A program made the position numbers and the translations under genes. This document shows, piece after piece, positions 1 through 8,466 of a stretch of DNA of 64,000 bases. Source of the DNA: an uncultured Bacilli bacterium (GTDB taxonomy: Bacteria > Bacillota_I > Bacilli_A > RF39 > UBA660); contig CALVOZ010000005.1 of assembly GCA_944350495.1 (NCBI GenBank), positions 20,600 through 84,599 of the forward strand, written 5' to 3'. The notes under the pieces are model-generated. The model was not told the origin of the DNA, searched no databases, and saw only the letters and a program-made list of their open reading frames with translations. Positions within the stretch are counted from its first letter, which is position 1. The number at the start of each line of letters is the position of its first letter.

Positions 1-1
1 G

Positions 2-2050
2 AAATATAATATAAATTATTTAGATATAAAAAAGGAAATAGCTTCGCTAGTAAATACTAATAACATTGAAGATGCTGGATATATTTATACTCCAGTAATG
101 TTAAATATTTTAGAAACAGCCGAAGAAATAAGCAAGGAATATAATACTATGATTAATGTAGACATATTATTTTTAAGTCTTTTAGAAGAAAGTGAAGGAA
201 TTGCTATTAGAATTTTATTAAAGCATGAAATAGATTTAGATAAGCTATATCAAGAATTTATTATTAAGCATAGTAGAAAAAATAAAAAGAAAAAACTTTA
301 TATTGATGAAATTGGTGAAAATTTGACTTATAAGGCCAGTTTAGGCGAGTTTGATCCAGTAGTTGGCCGAGATAACGAGCTTAATCGTTTGATGGAAATT
401 TTAGCCCGTAGAACTAAAAATAATCCGCTTTTAATAGGCGAAGCTGGAGTGGGAAAGACAGCGATAGTTGAAGAATTGAGTAGGAGAATAGTAGAGGGAA
501 ATGTTCCTACTAAATTAATGAATAAAAAGATTATTAATTTAAATATGTCTTCATTAGTAGCTGGAACTAAATATCGTGGTGAGTTTGAAGATAAAATTAA
601 TAAAATTATAAAAGAAATAGAGTCACAAGATGATATTATTCTATTTATTGATGAAATTCATACTTTAGTAGGCGCAGGAGGAGCGGAAGGGGCAATCGAT
701 GCCGCCAATATATTTAAACCGGCTTTAGCACGTAATAAACTTCACTGTATAGGGGCAACAACTACAAGTGAATATAAAAAATATATTGAGGAAGATAAAG
801 CTTTAAACAGAAGATTTCAAACAATACTTTTAAAGGAACCAACTAAAGAAGTTGTTACTGATATTATTTATAAGTTAAAGCCAATATATGAAAAATATCA
901 TCATGTAATATTAAATCAAGAGATTATTGATTTAATTATAACTTTAAGTGATAAGTATATTAAAAATAGAATGAATCCTGATAAAACAATTGATATTTTG
1001 GATGAAGTATGTGCTCATTCAAATTTAAAAGAAAATCCATATATACAAAAATATAGGGAAATATCTAAAAAATTAAAGGGATTAGTTGAGAAAAAAAAGA
1101 AATATGTTTTAGAAAATAAATTAGCTAAAGCCATTGAACTTAAAGACTACGAGAATAATTTATTAAAGGAGTTAAACATTCTAGAAGTTGAACTTACAAA
1201 AAATAATTATAGTAAGGTAACTAAAAAAGACTTAAAAGAAGTTTTTAAAAGCAAAGTAGGTGTCTACATTAAGGAATTAGATTGTATATCAAAATCTAAA
1301 ATGATAAAGAAATTAAACAGTTGTATATTTGGTCAGGAAGATGTAATTAAAGAGTTGGTAGATACTTATTTAGATAATCTAGAGGATAATAGGTGTTGTA
1401 GTGTAATGTTTTCAGGTAATAGCGGAGTAGGCAAGACTAAACTAGCCTTAGAATTCGCCAATTTAATTTCTAATTTTTGTTTACGTTTAGATATGAGTGA
1501 ATATAATGAGCCTCATTCTGTGAGTAAATTATTAGGAAGTCCAGCAGGCTATGTTGGCTATAATGATACAAAAGCATTGTTTGAAAATATTAAAGTTAAT
1601 CCATTTACGGTGCTAATTTTAGATGAAATAGAAAGAGCACACCCAAAAGTAATTGATATATTTTTACAAATATTAGATAACAGTAAAATAAAAGATGCTA
1701 GTGGACAAGACATATATTTTAATAATGTAATGATTATAATGACAACTAATATTGTAAATAGAGATATTGTGGGCTTTAATAAGAAAAACACTAATAAAGA
1801 ATTAAATAATTATTTTGGTGTTCCTTTTATCAATCGTTTAAATAATATTTTAAATTTTAATGATTTAAATGAAAAATTAGCAGAAAAAATAATTAATAAA
1901 ATGTGCAAAGAAAAGTTTAAAAATTTAAAATTAACTAAGAAAGATATTCAAAAAATCATTGAAAAATCAAGTATAAAAGAGTATGGAGCTCGTCAAATTA
2001 TTCATAATATAAGGAAATTTAAACACGATAATTTAATAAAAACCAACTAA
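2..2050 (+). CDS. clpC: ClpC-type AAA+ unfoldase, 5'-truncated by window edge
   Basis: Hsp100 unfoldase that feeds substrates into ClpP. The frame is open to the first bases, so the ATG at 98 is internal and the true start lies upstream. Counting from that ATG, the end of a Clp N-domain repeat is followed by AAA1 with Walker A GEAGVGKT (about 114-121) and Walker B ILFIDEIH, a short UVR-like coiled middle region, and AAA2 with Walker A GNSGVGKT (about 443) and Walker B LILDEIERAHP. A VGF tripeptide near residue 556 sits where ClpC carries its ClpP-docking loop, which separates it from ClpB. The middle domain and C-terminus look short for ClpC. Upstream neighbours (mcsA/mcsB or ctsR in relatives) are not visible. 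Family assignment is sure; the C subtype rests on the VGF loop and UVR-like segment. Confidence 0.9.
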   Translation, partial: KYNINYLDIKKEIASLVNTNNIEDAGYIYTPVMLNILETAEEISKEYNTMINVDILFLSLLEESEGIAIRILLKHEIDLDKLYQEFIIKHSRKNKKKKLYIDEIGENLTYKASLGEFDPVVGRDNELNRLMEILARRTKNNPLLIGEAGVGKTAIVEELSRRIVEGNVPTKLMNKKIINLNMSSLVAGTKYRGEFEDKINKIIKEIESQDDIILFIDEIHTLVGAGGAEGAIDAANIFKPALARNKLHCIGATTTSEYKKYIEEDKALNRRFQTILLKEPTKEVVTDIIYKLKPIYEKYHHVILNQEIIDLIITLSDKYIKNRMNPDKTIDILDEVCAHSNLKENPYIQKYREISKKLKGLVEKKKKYVLENKLAKAIELKDYENNLLKELNILEVELTKNNYSKVTKKDLKEVFKSKVGVYIKELDCISKSKMIKKLNSCIFGQEDVIKELVDTYLDNLEDNRCCSVMFSGNSGVGKTKLALEFANLISNFCLRLDMSEYNEPHSVSKLLGSPAGYVGYNDTKALFENIKVNPFTVLILDEIERAHPKVIDIFLQILDNSKIKDASGQDIYFNNVMIIMTTNIVNRDIVGFNKKNTNKELNNYFGVPFINRLNNILNFNDLNEKLAEKIINKMCKEKFKNLKLTKKDIQKIIEKSSIKEYGARQIIHNIRKFKHDNLIKTN

Positions 2051-2100
2051 AGTAAAAAATAAAAAAATAAAAAATACTATTCCAATAATTAAATTTATGA

Positions 2101-2106
2101 TATAAT
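2101..2106 (+). promoter_or_regulatory. Extended -10 upstream of the 2130 gene
   Basis: A TATAAT preceded by TGA (extended -10) lies 24 bases before the start at 2130. No convincing -35 is seen in the A/T-rich stretch before it. Confidence 0.45.
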
Positions 2107-2129
2107 TAATTCAAGATGAGGGTGATTGT

Positions 2130-2672
2130 ATGGATATCTTAGATGAAATTAGAAGTAATCTAACTGCCAATGTTAACCTAACGGAAGAAGTTAAGGATAA
2201 GATATTTGAATTAACTATTCTTTTTCATCAAAATTTTCCGGATGTTAGTTTGGAAAGAATAAAAGAAAAGGTAAAAGATGTAAAGTTGGGGAGAATAGGC
2301 GTTTTTGAAAGAAAAGGACCTATTATATATGACACAGTTAAAAATGAAATTTGTTTCAGTAATAAAAAACTACAAGAAGATTATGATGCCAATCATCTGA
2401 TGATGAAAGGTGTTTTAGCACTTATTTCTTCTACTGATACATATTATGGTTTCAATAAAGATGATAAATTAAAAGCACTTAATGTTGGATACACTGAGAT
2501 GCTTGCTAATTTTTTAGTAGGTAATGAAGGTGTATGCGATTATGAAGAAGAGTTATTAGCAACTAACTTAATTAGTCAAATAATTGGGGAAGATACGTTA
2601 TTCAATGCATATTTCAACAATGATGCTGATGCGATATTTAGAAAAATGATTGAGGCGGAGGTAAGTTATTAA
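2130..2672 (+). CDS. Conserved-looking hypothetical protein, 180 aa
   Basis: I do not recognise this protein. It is soluble, acidic and mostly helical by composition, with no signal peptide or membrane segment. The middle part (about residues 85-140: NHLMMKGVLALIS, then NVGYTEMLANFLVGNEG) has the look of a degenerate metallopeptidase helix pair like those in zincin-type proteins, but there is no HExxH. The start has a good ribosome site (GAGGGTGA). Its stop overlaps the next ATG by one base (TAATG), so the two genes are probably translated together. Confidence 0.75.
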   Translation: MDILDEIRSNLTANVNLTEEVKDKIFELTILFHQNFPDVSLERIKEKVKDVKLGRIGVFERKGPIIYDTVKNEICFSNKKLQEDYDANHLMMKGVLALISSTDTYYGFNKDDKLKALNVGYTEMLANFLVGNEGVCDYEEELLATNLISQIIGEDTLFNAYFNNDADAIFRKMIEAEVSY

Positions 2673-2983
2673 TGGCAACGAAAACACAAAGTGTAATGGA
2701 TAATTTAAATTATTTTACAGGTTATAAAGAGAGTAACCCTAGTGGCTTCTGTGACGCCTATTCGCAAGCTTTAAAAGATATTATTGGTATATTTGGAAAC
2801 CAAGTTGCTCATGGGTTATGTACTGAAGAACAAGTAGAGTTCTTTAAAAGACAGATACCTGCTACTAGTGAAATATTTAATCAAGCAAAAATGCATCCAG
2901 ATTTATCATTTATGCCTGGTTATTTTGATGCCTTAGTATCAGTTAACCAAGCGACAATAACTCAAAAACAAGCAGTAAGATAA
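2672..2983 (+). CDS. Hypothetical protein, 103 aa, coupled to preceding gene
   Basis: Not recognised. A small soluble protein without membrane segments. The ATG overlaps the stop of the upstream gene (TAATG) and uses the SD GGAGG inside that gene, so the pair forms a two-gene operon closed by the terminator at 2983. The conserved-looking middle (EEQVEFFKRQIPATSEIF) is helical. No function can be given. Confidence 0.7.
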   Translation: MATKTQSVMDNLNYFTGYKESNPSGFCDAYSQALKDIIGIFGNQVAHGLCTEEQVEFFKRQIPATSEIFNQAKMHPDLSFMPGYFDALVSVNQATITQKQAVR

Positions 2984-3005
2984 AAGCTAAGCAATTAGCT
3001 TTTTT
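2983..3005 (+). terminator. Intrinsic terminator
   Basis: Stem 2983-2990 pairs with 2995-3002 (AAAGCTAA/TTAGCTTT) with a GCAA loop and a T run. It ends the 2130-2983 gene pair. Confidence 0.8.
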
Positions 3006-3007
3006 CA

Positions 3008-3036
3008 TTGTTAAATAAAGTTTTTTGTGATAGAAT
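3008..3036 (+). promoter_or_regulatory. Sigma-A-type promoter for gltX
   Basis: TTGTTA (3008-3013), 17-base spacer, TAGAAT (3031-3036) with TGA in front as an extended -10. It lies just after the upstream terminator and before the gltX ribosome site. Confidence 0.65.
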
Positions 3037-3055
3037 GAATATGCGGAGGTGTATT

Positions 3056-4714
3056 ATGACTAACAAAGATTTGGCAGACTTATTATTACCAAATGTAGGC
3101 TCAGACATAACAGTATATGAAAATAAATATCCTGAAAGGAATCTAAAAGAAGGGGCAATAGTTACTCGTTTTGCTCCATCACCAACAGGTTTTGTCCATA
3201 TGGGCTCTCTATTTACTTCATTTATTTGTCGTAAAGTAGCAACAGATAGTGGGGGTGTATTTTTTTTAAGAATTGAAGATACAGATCAAAAGAGACAAGT
3301 TGAAAATGGCGTAAAGGGAATCGTTGATGATTTAAAGAATTTTCAAATTGAGATAGATGAAGGTATGCTTAACGATGATGAGGAAAAAGGCAATTATGGA
3401 CCATATACGCAAAGTAAACGTAAAGAAATATATCAAACATACGTAAAGTATTTAATTGAACAAGGTAAAGCTTATCCTTGCTTTTGCTCACCTGAAGAAA
3501 TTGAAGATATTAGATTAATTCAAGAAAAGAAAAAACAAAGAATTGGTTATTACGGGAGATTTGCAAAATGCCGTAAGTTAACATTTGATGAAATTAAAAC
3601 TAAAGTTGAAAATGGCGAATCATATATAATTCGTTTAAAATCAATGGGAGACTTTGAAAAAAAAGTTAAAGTTAATGATTTAATTAAAGGTGAGTTGGAA
3701 TTTCCTGAAAATGATATTGACGTTGTAATTATGAAGTCAGATGGACTACCTACATATCATTTTGCTCATCTAGTAGACGATCATTTAATGCATACAACTC
3801 ATGTTATTCGTGGAGATGAATGGTTAAGCTCATTACCATTACATATCCAATTATTTCAAACTTTTGGATTTAAAGCTCCAAAGTATGCACATGTTCCTCC
3901 TATTATGAAGGAAGAAAATGGTTCAAGAAGAAAGTTAAGCAAACGAAAAGACCCAGAGGCGGCTGTTAGTTATTATCATGAAAAAGGTATTCCGGTTGAA
4001 GCTGTTAAATTATACTTAATGACTTTAGCCAATTCTAATTTTGAACAATGGTATGATTGTAACAAGGATAAAACACTTAGTGACTTTGCTTTTGACTTTA
4101 AAAAAATGTCTAGTAGTGGTGGCTTATTTGATATTAATAAAATGATAAATATTTCACGAAATTATATTAGTAGGTTAACTGCCAAAGAAGTTTATGATGG
4201 AACCTTAACTTGGGCAAAAATCTTTGATACGGAGTTTGCTAAAATATTAGAGGAAAACAAGGAATATGCCACAAAGGTATTTAATATTGAAAGAGAGCAA
4301 AAAAAACCTCGTAAAGACTATGGTTGCTATTCAGAAATAAAGAGTCAAACTTGGTATATGTTTGATGAACTATTTAATAAAGCAGATAAGAATTATGAAT
4401 TTCAAACAATAAATGATAAGGATGAAATTAATAAAATTCTTGCTACTTATATATCTAAATATTATTCTGATAGTGATACTAAAGATGAATGGTTTAATAA
4501 AATGAAGGATTTAGCTGGCGAATTTGGATATGCTCGAGAGGTTAAAGAATTTAAAGAAAATCCTATAGCTTATAAAGGACATATCGGAGACATTAGTTTA
4601 GTACTTAGGATCGCTTTGACAACTAAATCTATGACACCTGATTTATACGATGTTATGAAGTTATTAGGTAAAGATAAAATTAGTGCAAGATATTTAGAAA
4701 TTATAAATAAATAA
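3056..4714 (+). CDS. gltX: Glutamyl-tRNA synthetase
   Basis: Class I aminoacyl-tRNA synthetase that charges tRNA-Glu, and in many Firmicutes also tRNA-Gln for later amidation. The Rossmann fold opens with APSPTGFVHMGS (HIGH-type motif) and the KMSKS-type loop reads KLSKRKDP. The helical anticodon-binding part follows. The reading frame is open to 3008, but the ATG at 3056 is the start because GGAGGT lies 6 bases before it and the upstream residues do not fit the family. At 552 aa it is longer than the roughly 480 aa of Bacillus GltX, resembling the longer forms of other low-GC lineages. It is monocistronic, between its own promoter and the terminator at 4713. Confidence 0.95.
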   Translation: MTNKDLADLLLPNVGSDITVYENKYPERNLKEGAIVTRFAPSPTGFVHMGSLFTSFICRKVATDSGGVFFLRIEDTDQKRQVENGVKGIVDDLKNFQIEIDEGMLNDDEEKGNYGPYTQSKRKEIYQTYVKYLIEQGKAYPCFCSPEEIEDIRLIQEKKKQRIGYYGRFAKCRKLTFDEIKTKVENGESYIIRLKSMGDFEKKVKVNDLIKGELEFPENDIDVVIMKSDGLPTYHFAHLVDDHLMHTTHVIRGDEWLSSLPLHIQLFQTFGFKAPKYAHVPPIMKEENGSRRKLSKRKDPEAAVSYYHEKGIPVEAVKLYLMTLANSNFEQWYDCNKDKTLSDFAFDFKKMSSSGGLFDINKMINISRNYISRLTAKEVYDGTLTWAKIFDTEFAKILEENKEYATKVFNIEREQKKPRKDYGCYSEIKSQTWYMFDELFNKADKNYEFQTINDKDEINKILATYISKYYSDSDTKDEWFNKMKDLAGEFGYAREVKEFKENPIAYKGHIGDISLVLRIALTTKSMTPDLYDVMKLLGKDKISARYLEIINK

Positions 4715-4745
4715 AAAACAATATAGAAAACTATATTGTTTTTTT
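4713..4745 (+). terminator. Intrinsic terminator of gltX
   Basis: A perfect 14-bp stem (4713-4726 with 4731-4744), AAAA loop and T run. The 5' arm begins just at the gltX stop. Confidence 0.9.
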
Positions 4746-4872
4746 ATCTAGTTTTGTCGATTTTATTATTTTAATTTTTAGATATGTTAAAGTATAAATG
4801 AAGGTGATAAGTGCTAACATATTTAAATTATCTTCTCTAAAACAAAATAATGGCCATTTATAAATTAAAATG

Positions 4873-4882
4873 CGAGATCTCG
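4873..4882. other. 10-bp palindrome CGAGATCTCG
   Basis: A perfect palindrome in the 195-bp gap before the sigma-factor gene, GC-rich compared with its surroundings, 28 bases before the start codon. It could be an operator or chance. The rest of the gap shows no gene or clear promoter. Confidence 0.3.
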
Positions 4883-4909
4883 AATAATCATTGTTATTAG
4901 GGTGATGAA

Positions 4910-5536
4910 ATGGATCAAAAAGAGTTAGAAACTCTAATTATACAAAATCAAAAATTAATATATTCTATAATGAAGTATTTTTATAATTATCCTAATAAAG
5001 ACGATTTGTATCAGGTTGGTTGTATAGGGCTTATCGAAGCGTATTATCGTTATAAGCCCGATCAAAATACTAAATTTACAACTTATGCATATTCTTATAT
5101 ATTAGGAGAAATGAAAAAGTTGGTGAGGGAAGATAAAGGAATTAAAATAAGCCGTAATATAAGTTCTCTATATTTAAAAATAGAGAAGGCTAGCATATTA
5201 TTATCTCAGCGCCTAATGCGTGAACCAAGTATTGATGAGATTGCTTCTTTTTTAGAAATTGACAATTCCTTAGTTGTAGAGGCAATCAATAGTACCAACA
5301 TACTACTTGATGTTGATGAAATTCCGGTAAGTCACCGTGATGATTTTAATGATTTAATTTATTTAAAAGATGAATTAAATAGCCTAAGCAGTGATGAATT
5401 AAGTTTAATTCAAAGTCGTTATTTAGAAGATTTAACGCAAAGTGAGGTAGCAAGCATCATGGGAATGAGTCAAGTTCAAGTATCAAGAAAGGAACAAAAA
5501 GTACTCCAAAAACTAAAAAAACGATTAGTTGCATAA
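4910..5536 (+). CDS. Sporulation-type RNA polymerase sigma factor (SigF/SigG/SigB class)
   Basis: Sigma-70 family factor of 208 aa. Region 2 reads DLYQVGCIGLIEAYYRY, then FTTYAYSYILGEMKKLVRED, and region 2.4/3 starts with KISRNI as in SigF and SigG. Region 4 ends with GMSQVQVSRKEQKVL, the helix-turn-helix form typical of the SigB/SigF/SigG group (SQxQVSRxE). It is shorter than SigF or SigG of Bacillus (about 255-260 aa), mainly at the N-terminus. No anti-sigma gene (spoIIAB/rsbW) is next to it. Together with the SASP, cotE and yunB genes in this window, a forespore sigma is the likeliest role; the exact member cannot be set by eye. Confidence 0.8.
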   Translation: MDQKELETLIIQNQKLIYSIMKYFYNYPNKDDLYQVGCIGLIEAYYRYKPDQNTKFTTYAYSYILGEMKKLVREDKGIKISRNISSLYLKIEKASILLSQRLMREPSIDEIASFLEIDNSLVVEAINSTNILLDVDEIPVSHRDDFNDLIYLKDELNSLSSDELSLIQSRYLEDLTQSEVASIMGMSQVQVSRKEQKVLQKLKKRLVA

Positions 5537-5542
5537 TAATTC

Positions 5543-5571
5543 TTGCTTTCACTATATTTTTATGATACAAT
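5543..5571 (+). promoter_or_regulatory. Promoter of tRNA-Ser
   Basis: TTGCTT (5543-5548), 17-base spacer and TACAAT (5566-5571) with an extended TGA, ending 17 bases before the mature tRNA. Confidence 0.7.
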
Positions 5572-5588
5572 TAATTCGTAGCTTGTTT

Positions 5589-5679
5589 GGAGTAGTACTC
5601 AAGAGGCTGAAGAGGCGCCCCTGCTAAGGGTGTAGGTCGGGTAACTGGCGCGAGGGTTCAAATCCCTCCTGCTCCGCCA
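5589..5679 (+). tRNA. tRNA-Ser(GCU), CCA encoded
   Basis: The 7-bp acceptor stem GGAGTAG pairs with CTGCTCC (one T-G pair). The anticodon arm CGCCC-CTGCTAA-GGGTG shows anticodon GCT. A long class II variable arm follows, then the T arm GAGGG-TTCAAAT-CCCTC, then discriminator G and encoded CCA. All features fit tRNA-Ser reading AGC/AGU codons. Confidence 0.97.
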
Positions 5680-5708
5680 TTGGTAGGTTACAGCTCTTTA
5701 GAGCTTTT

Positions 5709-5740
5709 AAAAAGGATTGATTACAATCCTTTTTCTTTTT
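5709..5740 (+). terminator. Intrinsic terminator after tRNA-Ser
   Basis: An 11-bp stem (5709-5719 with 5724-5734; AAAAAGGATTG/CAATCCTTTTT), ATTA loop and T-rich tail. A smaller hairpin (AGCTCT/AGAGCT) lies just before it at about 5691. Confidence 0.85.
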
Positions 5741-5773
5741 GTAAAAAAATGATATACTTAAATAGGTGATAAT

Positions 5774-6103
5774 ATGAAAAAATATTTAAAGGAATATGTT
5801 GAACACATAGATAATTTATTAAAAGATGATATTGAAAATATTGATGAAGAAATAAAAAAGCACTTAATAAAAATTGGATACTTTCAACACGAAAGATTGG
5901 TTCATTTATTAGTTACTTTAGCATATGCAATTTTATCAATCATGGCTTTTGTTGCTTCAACACATACACCAATGTTTGTATTTGTTGGTATAATTTTAAT
6001 TTTCTTTTTGATTCCATATGTCCTACATTATTTCTTTTTAGAAAATAACGTTCAATACTTATATAAACAATATGACAAAATGTTAGAAATGAAAAATAAA
6101 TGA
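5774..6103 (+). CDS. Small membrane protein, 109 aa, two transmembrane segments
   Basis: Not recognised. A charged helical N-terminus (about 40 residues) is followed by two hydrophobic segments (about residues 43-62 and 68-88) and a basic tail, so both ends are probably cytoplasmic. The start has AGGTGA 5 bases upstream. It ends in TGA that overlaps the next ATG (ATGA), coupling it to the carboxypeptidase gene. Its stop is one of several showing that TGA is a normal stop here. Confidence 0.75.
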   Translation: MKKYLKEYVEHIDNLLKDDIENIDEEIKKHLIKIGYFQHERLVHLLVTLAYAILSIMAFVASTHTPMFVFVGIILIFFLIPYVLHYFFLENNVQYLYKQYDKMLEMKNK

Positions 6104-7269
6104 GAAAAATATTTATAACTATAATTATGTTATTCCTAATACCTACTTGGGTATTTGCTTTAGAACATAATTCTAAATATGTTTATTTTTATAATTTAAA
6201 TCGTGAAGATGAAATTTATGAAGTAAAGAGTCATGAAAGAATTGCAATTGCTTCAATGACGAAGATTATGACTGCCTATGTGGCACTTAATAATATTAAT
6301 GATTTAGATGCTAAAGTAAAATTGACAAGTAAAGATTTCAAAGGACTAAGAGAAGCAAACGCTTCCACTGCTGGTTTTAGAGAAGGTGAAGTAGTAACAT
6401 ATCGAGATTTACTATATGGCCTTTTACTTCCAAGTGGAGCAGATGCGGCTTTAGCACTCTCAAATAATATTGCTGGTAGTGAGCAAGCTTTTGTAAATTT
6501 GATGAATGAGCAAGTAAAAGAAATGGGTTTAAAAGATACGCATTTTGTAAATACGACCGGATTAGACGTTAAGGGGCATTATTCTTCGGCATATGATGTT
6601 TATCTTATTTTAAGAAATGCCTTAGAAAATGAGCAATTTAAAGAAATATTTACTACCAAAAAGTATACGACTAGTAATTCTAGATTAACTTTTAGAAGTA
6701 CTTTGTATAGTGCTTCTATAAAATATGATTTAGATACAAATTTTATTTTGGGAAGTAAATCTGGGTATACATATGATGCTGGTTTATGCTTAGCCAGTAT
6801 TAGTGAACACGATGGAGAAATATATATATTAGTTACAGCCGGTGCTAATTATAAAGATAAAAAATCTTATCATATAACGGATAGTGTTGCAATATATCGA
6901 TATTTCTTTGATAATTATGAATATAAAAAACTCCTTAATAAAGGAGATATTATTGTTTCATTAAAAGATGAATATGATAATGAACGTGTTTATTATGCTA
7001 AAGAAGATGTTGTAGAATATGTAGAAAAAAATAGTGAAATAAATAAGACTTATAATTCAAAAAATGAATTGACTAAAGATTTAGAAGTAGGTGATTTATT
7101 AGGAGTATATGAAATTTACGCTGATAATGAACTAGTTTATTCTCAAAATATTTATTTGGATCAAGAAATAAATAATTATTCACTGGAATTGATTATTTTC
7201 TTTGGTTCAATTTTAATTATATTTATTATTGTTAAATTAATTAAATCAAAAAGAAAAGGCAAGAGATAA
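6100..7269 (+). CDS. D-alanyl-D-alanine carboxypeptidase (peptidase S11, PBP5/DacA-like)
   Basis: Trims the terminal D-Ala of peptidoglycan pentapeptides outside the membrane. A signal peptide (residues 1-20, ending WVFA) is followed by the SxxK motif S52-M-T-K55. The second motif reads SGA (112-114) instead of the usual SxN, and the third reads KSG (220-222) instead of KTG. A C-terminal membrane helix (about 362-380) with a Lys/Arg tail anchors it. Overlap with the preceding small membrane protein suggests coupled expression. Family membership is clear; the two motif variants deserve a check before activity is assumed. In a spore former it could be a DacF-like sporulation enzyme, but nothing here shows that. 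Confidence 0.9.
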   Translation: MRKIFITIIMLFLIPTWVFALEHNSKYVYFYNLNREDEIYEVKSHERIAIASMTKIMTAYVALNNINDLDAKVKLTSKDFKGLREANASTAGFREGEVVTYRDLLYGLLLPSGADAALALSNNIAGSEQAFVNLMNEQVKEMGLKDTHFVNTTGLDVKGHYSSAYDVYLILRNALENEQFKEIFTTKKYTTSNSRLTFRSTLYSASIKYDLDTNFILGSKSGYTYDAGLCLASISEHDGEIYILVTAGANYKDKKSYHITDSVAIYRYFFDNYEYKKLLNKGDIIVSLKDEYDNERVYYAKEDVVEYVEKNSEINKTYNSKNELTKDLEVGDLLGVYEIYADNELVYSQNIYLDQEINNYSLELIIFFGSILIIFIIVKLIKSKRKGKR

Positions 7270-7282
7270 TCTTACCTTTTTT
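7254..7282. terminator. Bidirectional intrinsic terminator
   Basis: AAAAGG-C-AAGA pairs with TCTT-A-CCTTTT around a GATAA loop, with A and T runs on both sides. It serves both the carboxypeptidase gene and the convergent 7281-8144 gene. Confidence 0.8.
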
Positions 7283-8144
7283 AGTTATATAATTGCTTTT
7301 TTAATAGTTCTAAATTATTACGCATAATAGAGAAATATGTTTCACCTTTATTATATTCTTCTTCACTTAATTTATATAATGAATGAAGTTCAATTAATTC
7401 AACATCAGTTTCTTCTTGGACAGATTTAACTGTATCATTTACTTCAGCATTGTTAGTAACATATATATAGTTTATATCGCCATTTTCAATCATTGAAGTA
7501 ACGGTATAAATATTTTTTTGAGTTAAATTTTCATTTTCTTCAAGTGAAATAACATTTATGCCATATTTTTCTAAATATAAGAACATATCATCACTAACAA
7601 CAATTGTATTTCTATTTGCACGTTCTGCCATTTCCCGATAATCTGCATCTAGTTTAATTAATTCTTGTTTTAAAATATCATATTGTTCATATACGTCATT
7701 AAGTAAATAAGTGGTTGTTATATATTCTTCAAATCCTTTTTTAACGTTATTAGCAATTGTTAATAAGTTCATTGGATCTAACCATAACTCTTCAACTTTA
7801 TTTTCATAAATAATACTTGATGAAACATCAATTATTTTTAAGTCGCGATTGTAGTTAAGCATTTTATATACATAATCTTGTTCATTTGGTCCTAAACCGT
7901 TAAACACAAATAAATCACTATTACTATAATCTTTTAATAGCTTGTCATTAACTATTTCTCCCGATACACTTCCATTTGGATAAATGCTTTTAATTTCACT
8001 ATGTTCACCATATAATCTTTCAACTACATATTCAATGGGATAAGCAGTTGTATAAATATCAATGTTTTCCATTGTGTCTTCAGCAAAACAGCCACCAGTT
8101 AAGAAGATGATAACTGTTAAAAATAATAATTTAAATTTATTCAT
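7281..8144 (-). CDS. ZnuA/AdcA-like metal-binding lipoprotein with altered ligand sites
   Basis: Matches the periplasmic solute-binding family of Zn/Mn ABC transporters (SBP_bac_9). A lipoprotein signal ends LTGGC. YTTAYPIEYVVERL, SDLFVFNGLGP and the C-terminal YFSIMRNNLELLKKQL follow the family in order. However, where ZnuA has the first ligand His (PHDFE-type) this protein reads GSVSGEIV, and the second His-containing motif reads VVSDDMF. The His/Cys-poor site suggests altered or lost metal binding. No permease or ATPase gene is adjacent. It overlaps the upstream yidD stop by one base (TAATG), so both share the yidD promoter. Confidence 0.8.
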   Translation of the reverse strand: MNKFKLLFLTVIIFLTGGCFAEDTMENIDIYTTAYPIEYVVERLYGEHSEIKSIYPNGSVSGEIVNDKLLKDYSNSDLFVFNGLGPNEQDYVYKMLNYNRDLKIIDVSSSIIYENKVEELWLDPMNLLTIANNVKKGFEEYITTTYLLNDVYEQYDILKQELIKLDADYREMAERANRNTIVVSDDMFLYLEKYGINVISLEENENLTQKNIYTVTSMIENGDINYIYVTNNAEVNDTVKSVQEETDVELIELHSLYKLSEEEYNKGETYFSIMRNNLELLKKQLYN

Positions 8145-8368
8145 TAATTTCTCTCCTTTTTAATAACTGGATCATATCCATATGTTCCCCAAGGATTGCA
8201 TCTTAAAATTCTTTTAATGGACATATATGTTCCTTTAATCGAACCATATTCATTAATAGCTTCAATACTATAGTTAGAACAAGTAGGAATATGTCTACAA
8301 TAACTGTGCCATGGACCTGGAATTTTTTGATATATTTTAATAAACCAAATTAAAATTCTTTTCATCAT
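8144..8368 (-). CDS. yidD: Membrane protein insertion efficiency factor YidD
   Basis: Small (74 aa) peripheral membrane protein that assists YidC-type insertion. The family signature is plain: amphipathic [10 protein letters not shown] at the start, then [15 protein letters not shown] with the three conserved Cys, and [13 protein letters not shown] at the end. In most Firmicutes it is alone or near rnpA; here it leads a two-gene minus-strand operon with the ZnuA-like lipoprotein. Confidence 0.95.
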   Translation of the reverse strand: MMKRILIWFIKIYQKIPGPWHSYCRHIPTCSNYSIEAINEYGSIKGTYMSIKRILRCNPWGTYGYDPVIKKERN

Positions 8369-8374
8369 AACACC

Positions 8375-8409
8375 AACATAATTATACTAAAATTATGTTA
8401 AAAAGTAAA
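8375..8409 (-). promoter_or_regulatory. yidD promoter with overlapping 9-bp inverted repeat
   Basis: On the minus strand TTTACT (8404-8409), 17-base spacer and TATAAT (8381-8386). A perfect inverted repeat AACATAATT (8375-8383), 7 bases, AATTATGTT (8391-8399) covers the -10 and spacer, so it is placed like an operator. Confidence 0.6.
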
Positions 8410-8429
8410 ACATTATTCATTTTTTTTGG

Positions 8430-8435
8430 TATAAT
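8430..8435 (+). promoter_or_regulatory. Extended -10 for rnc
   Basis: TATAAT preceded by TGG, 31 bases before the rnc start. No clear -35 is visible. Confidence 0.5.
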
Positions 8436-8466
8436 AGAGTGGAACTGTTAGAGAAGGGAGATAAGT

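Noticed and set aside
4796..4861. Short ORF (about 21 codons) upstream of the sigma-factor gene
   Set aside because: No ribosome site and no sensible composition; the region is better described as a non-coding gap with a small palindrome.
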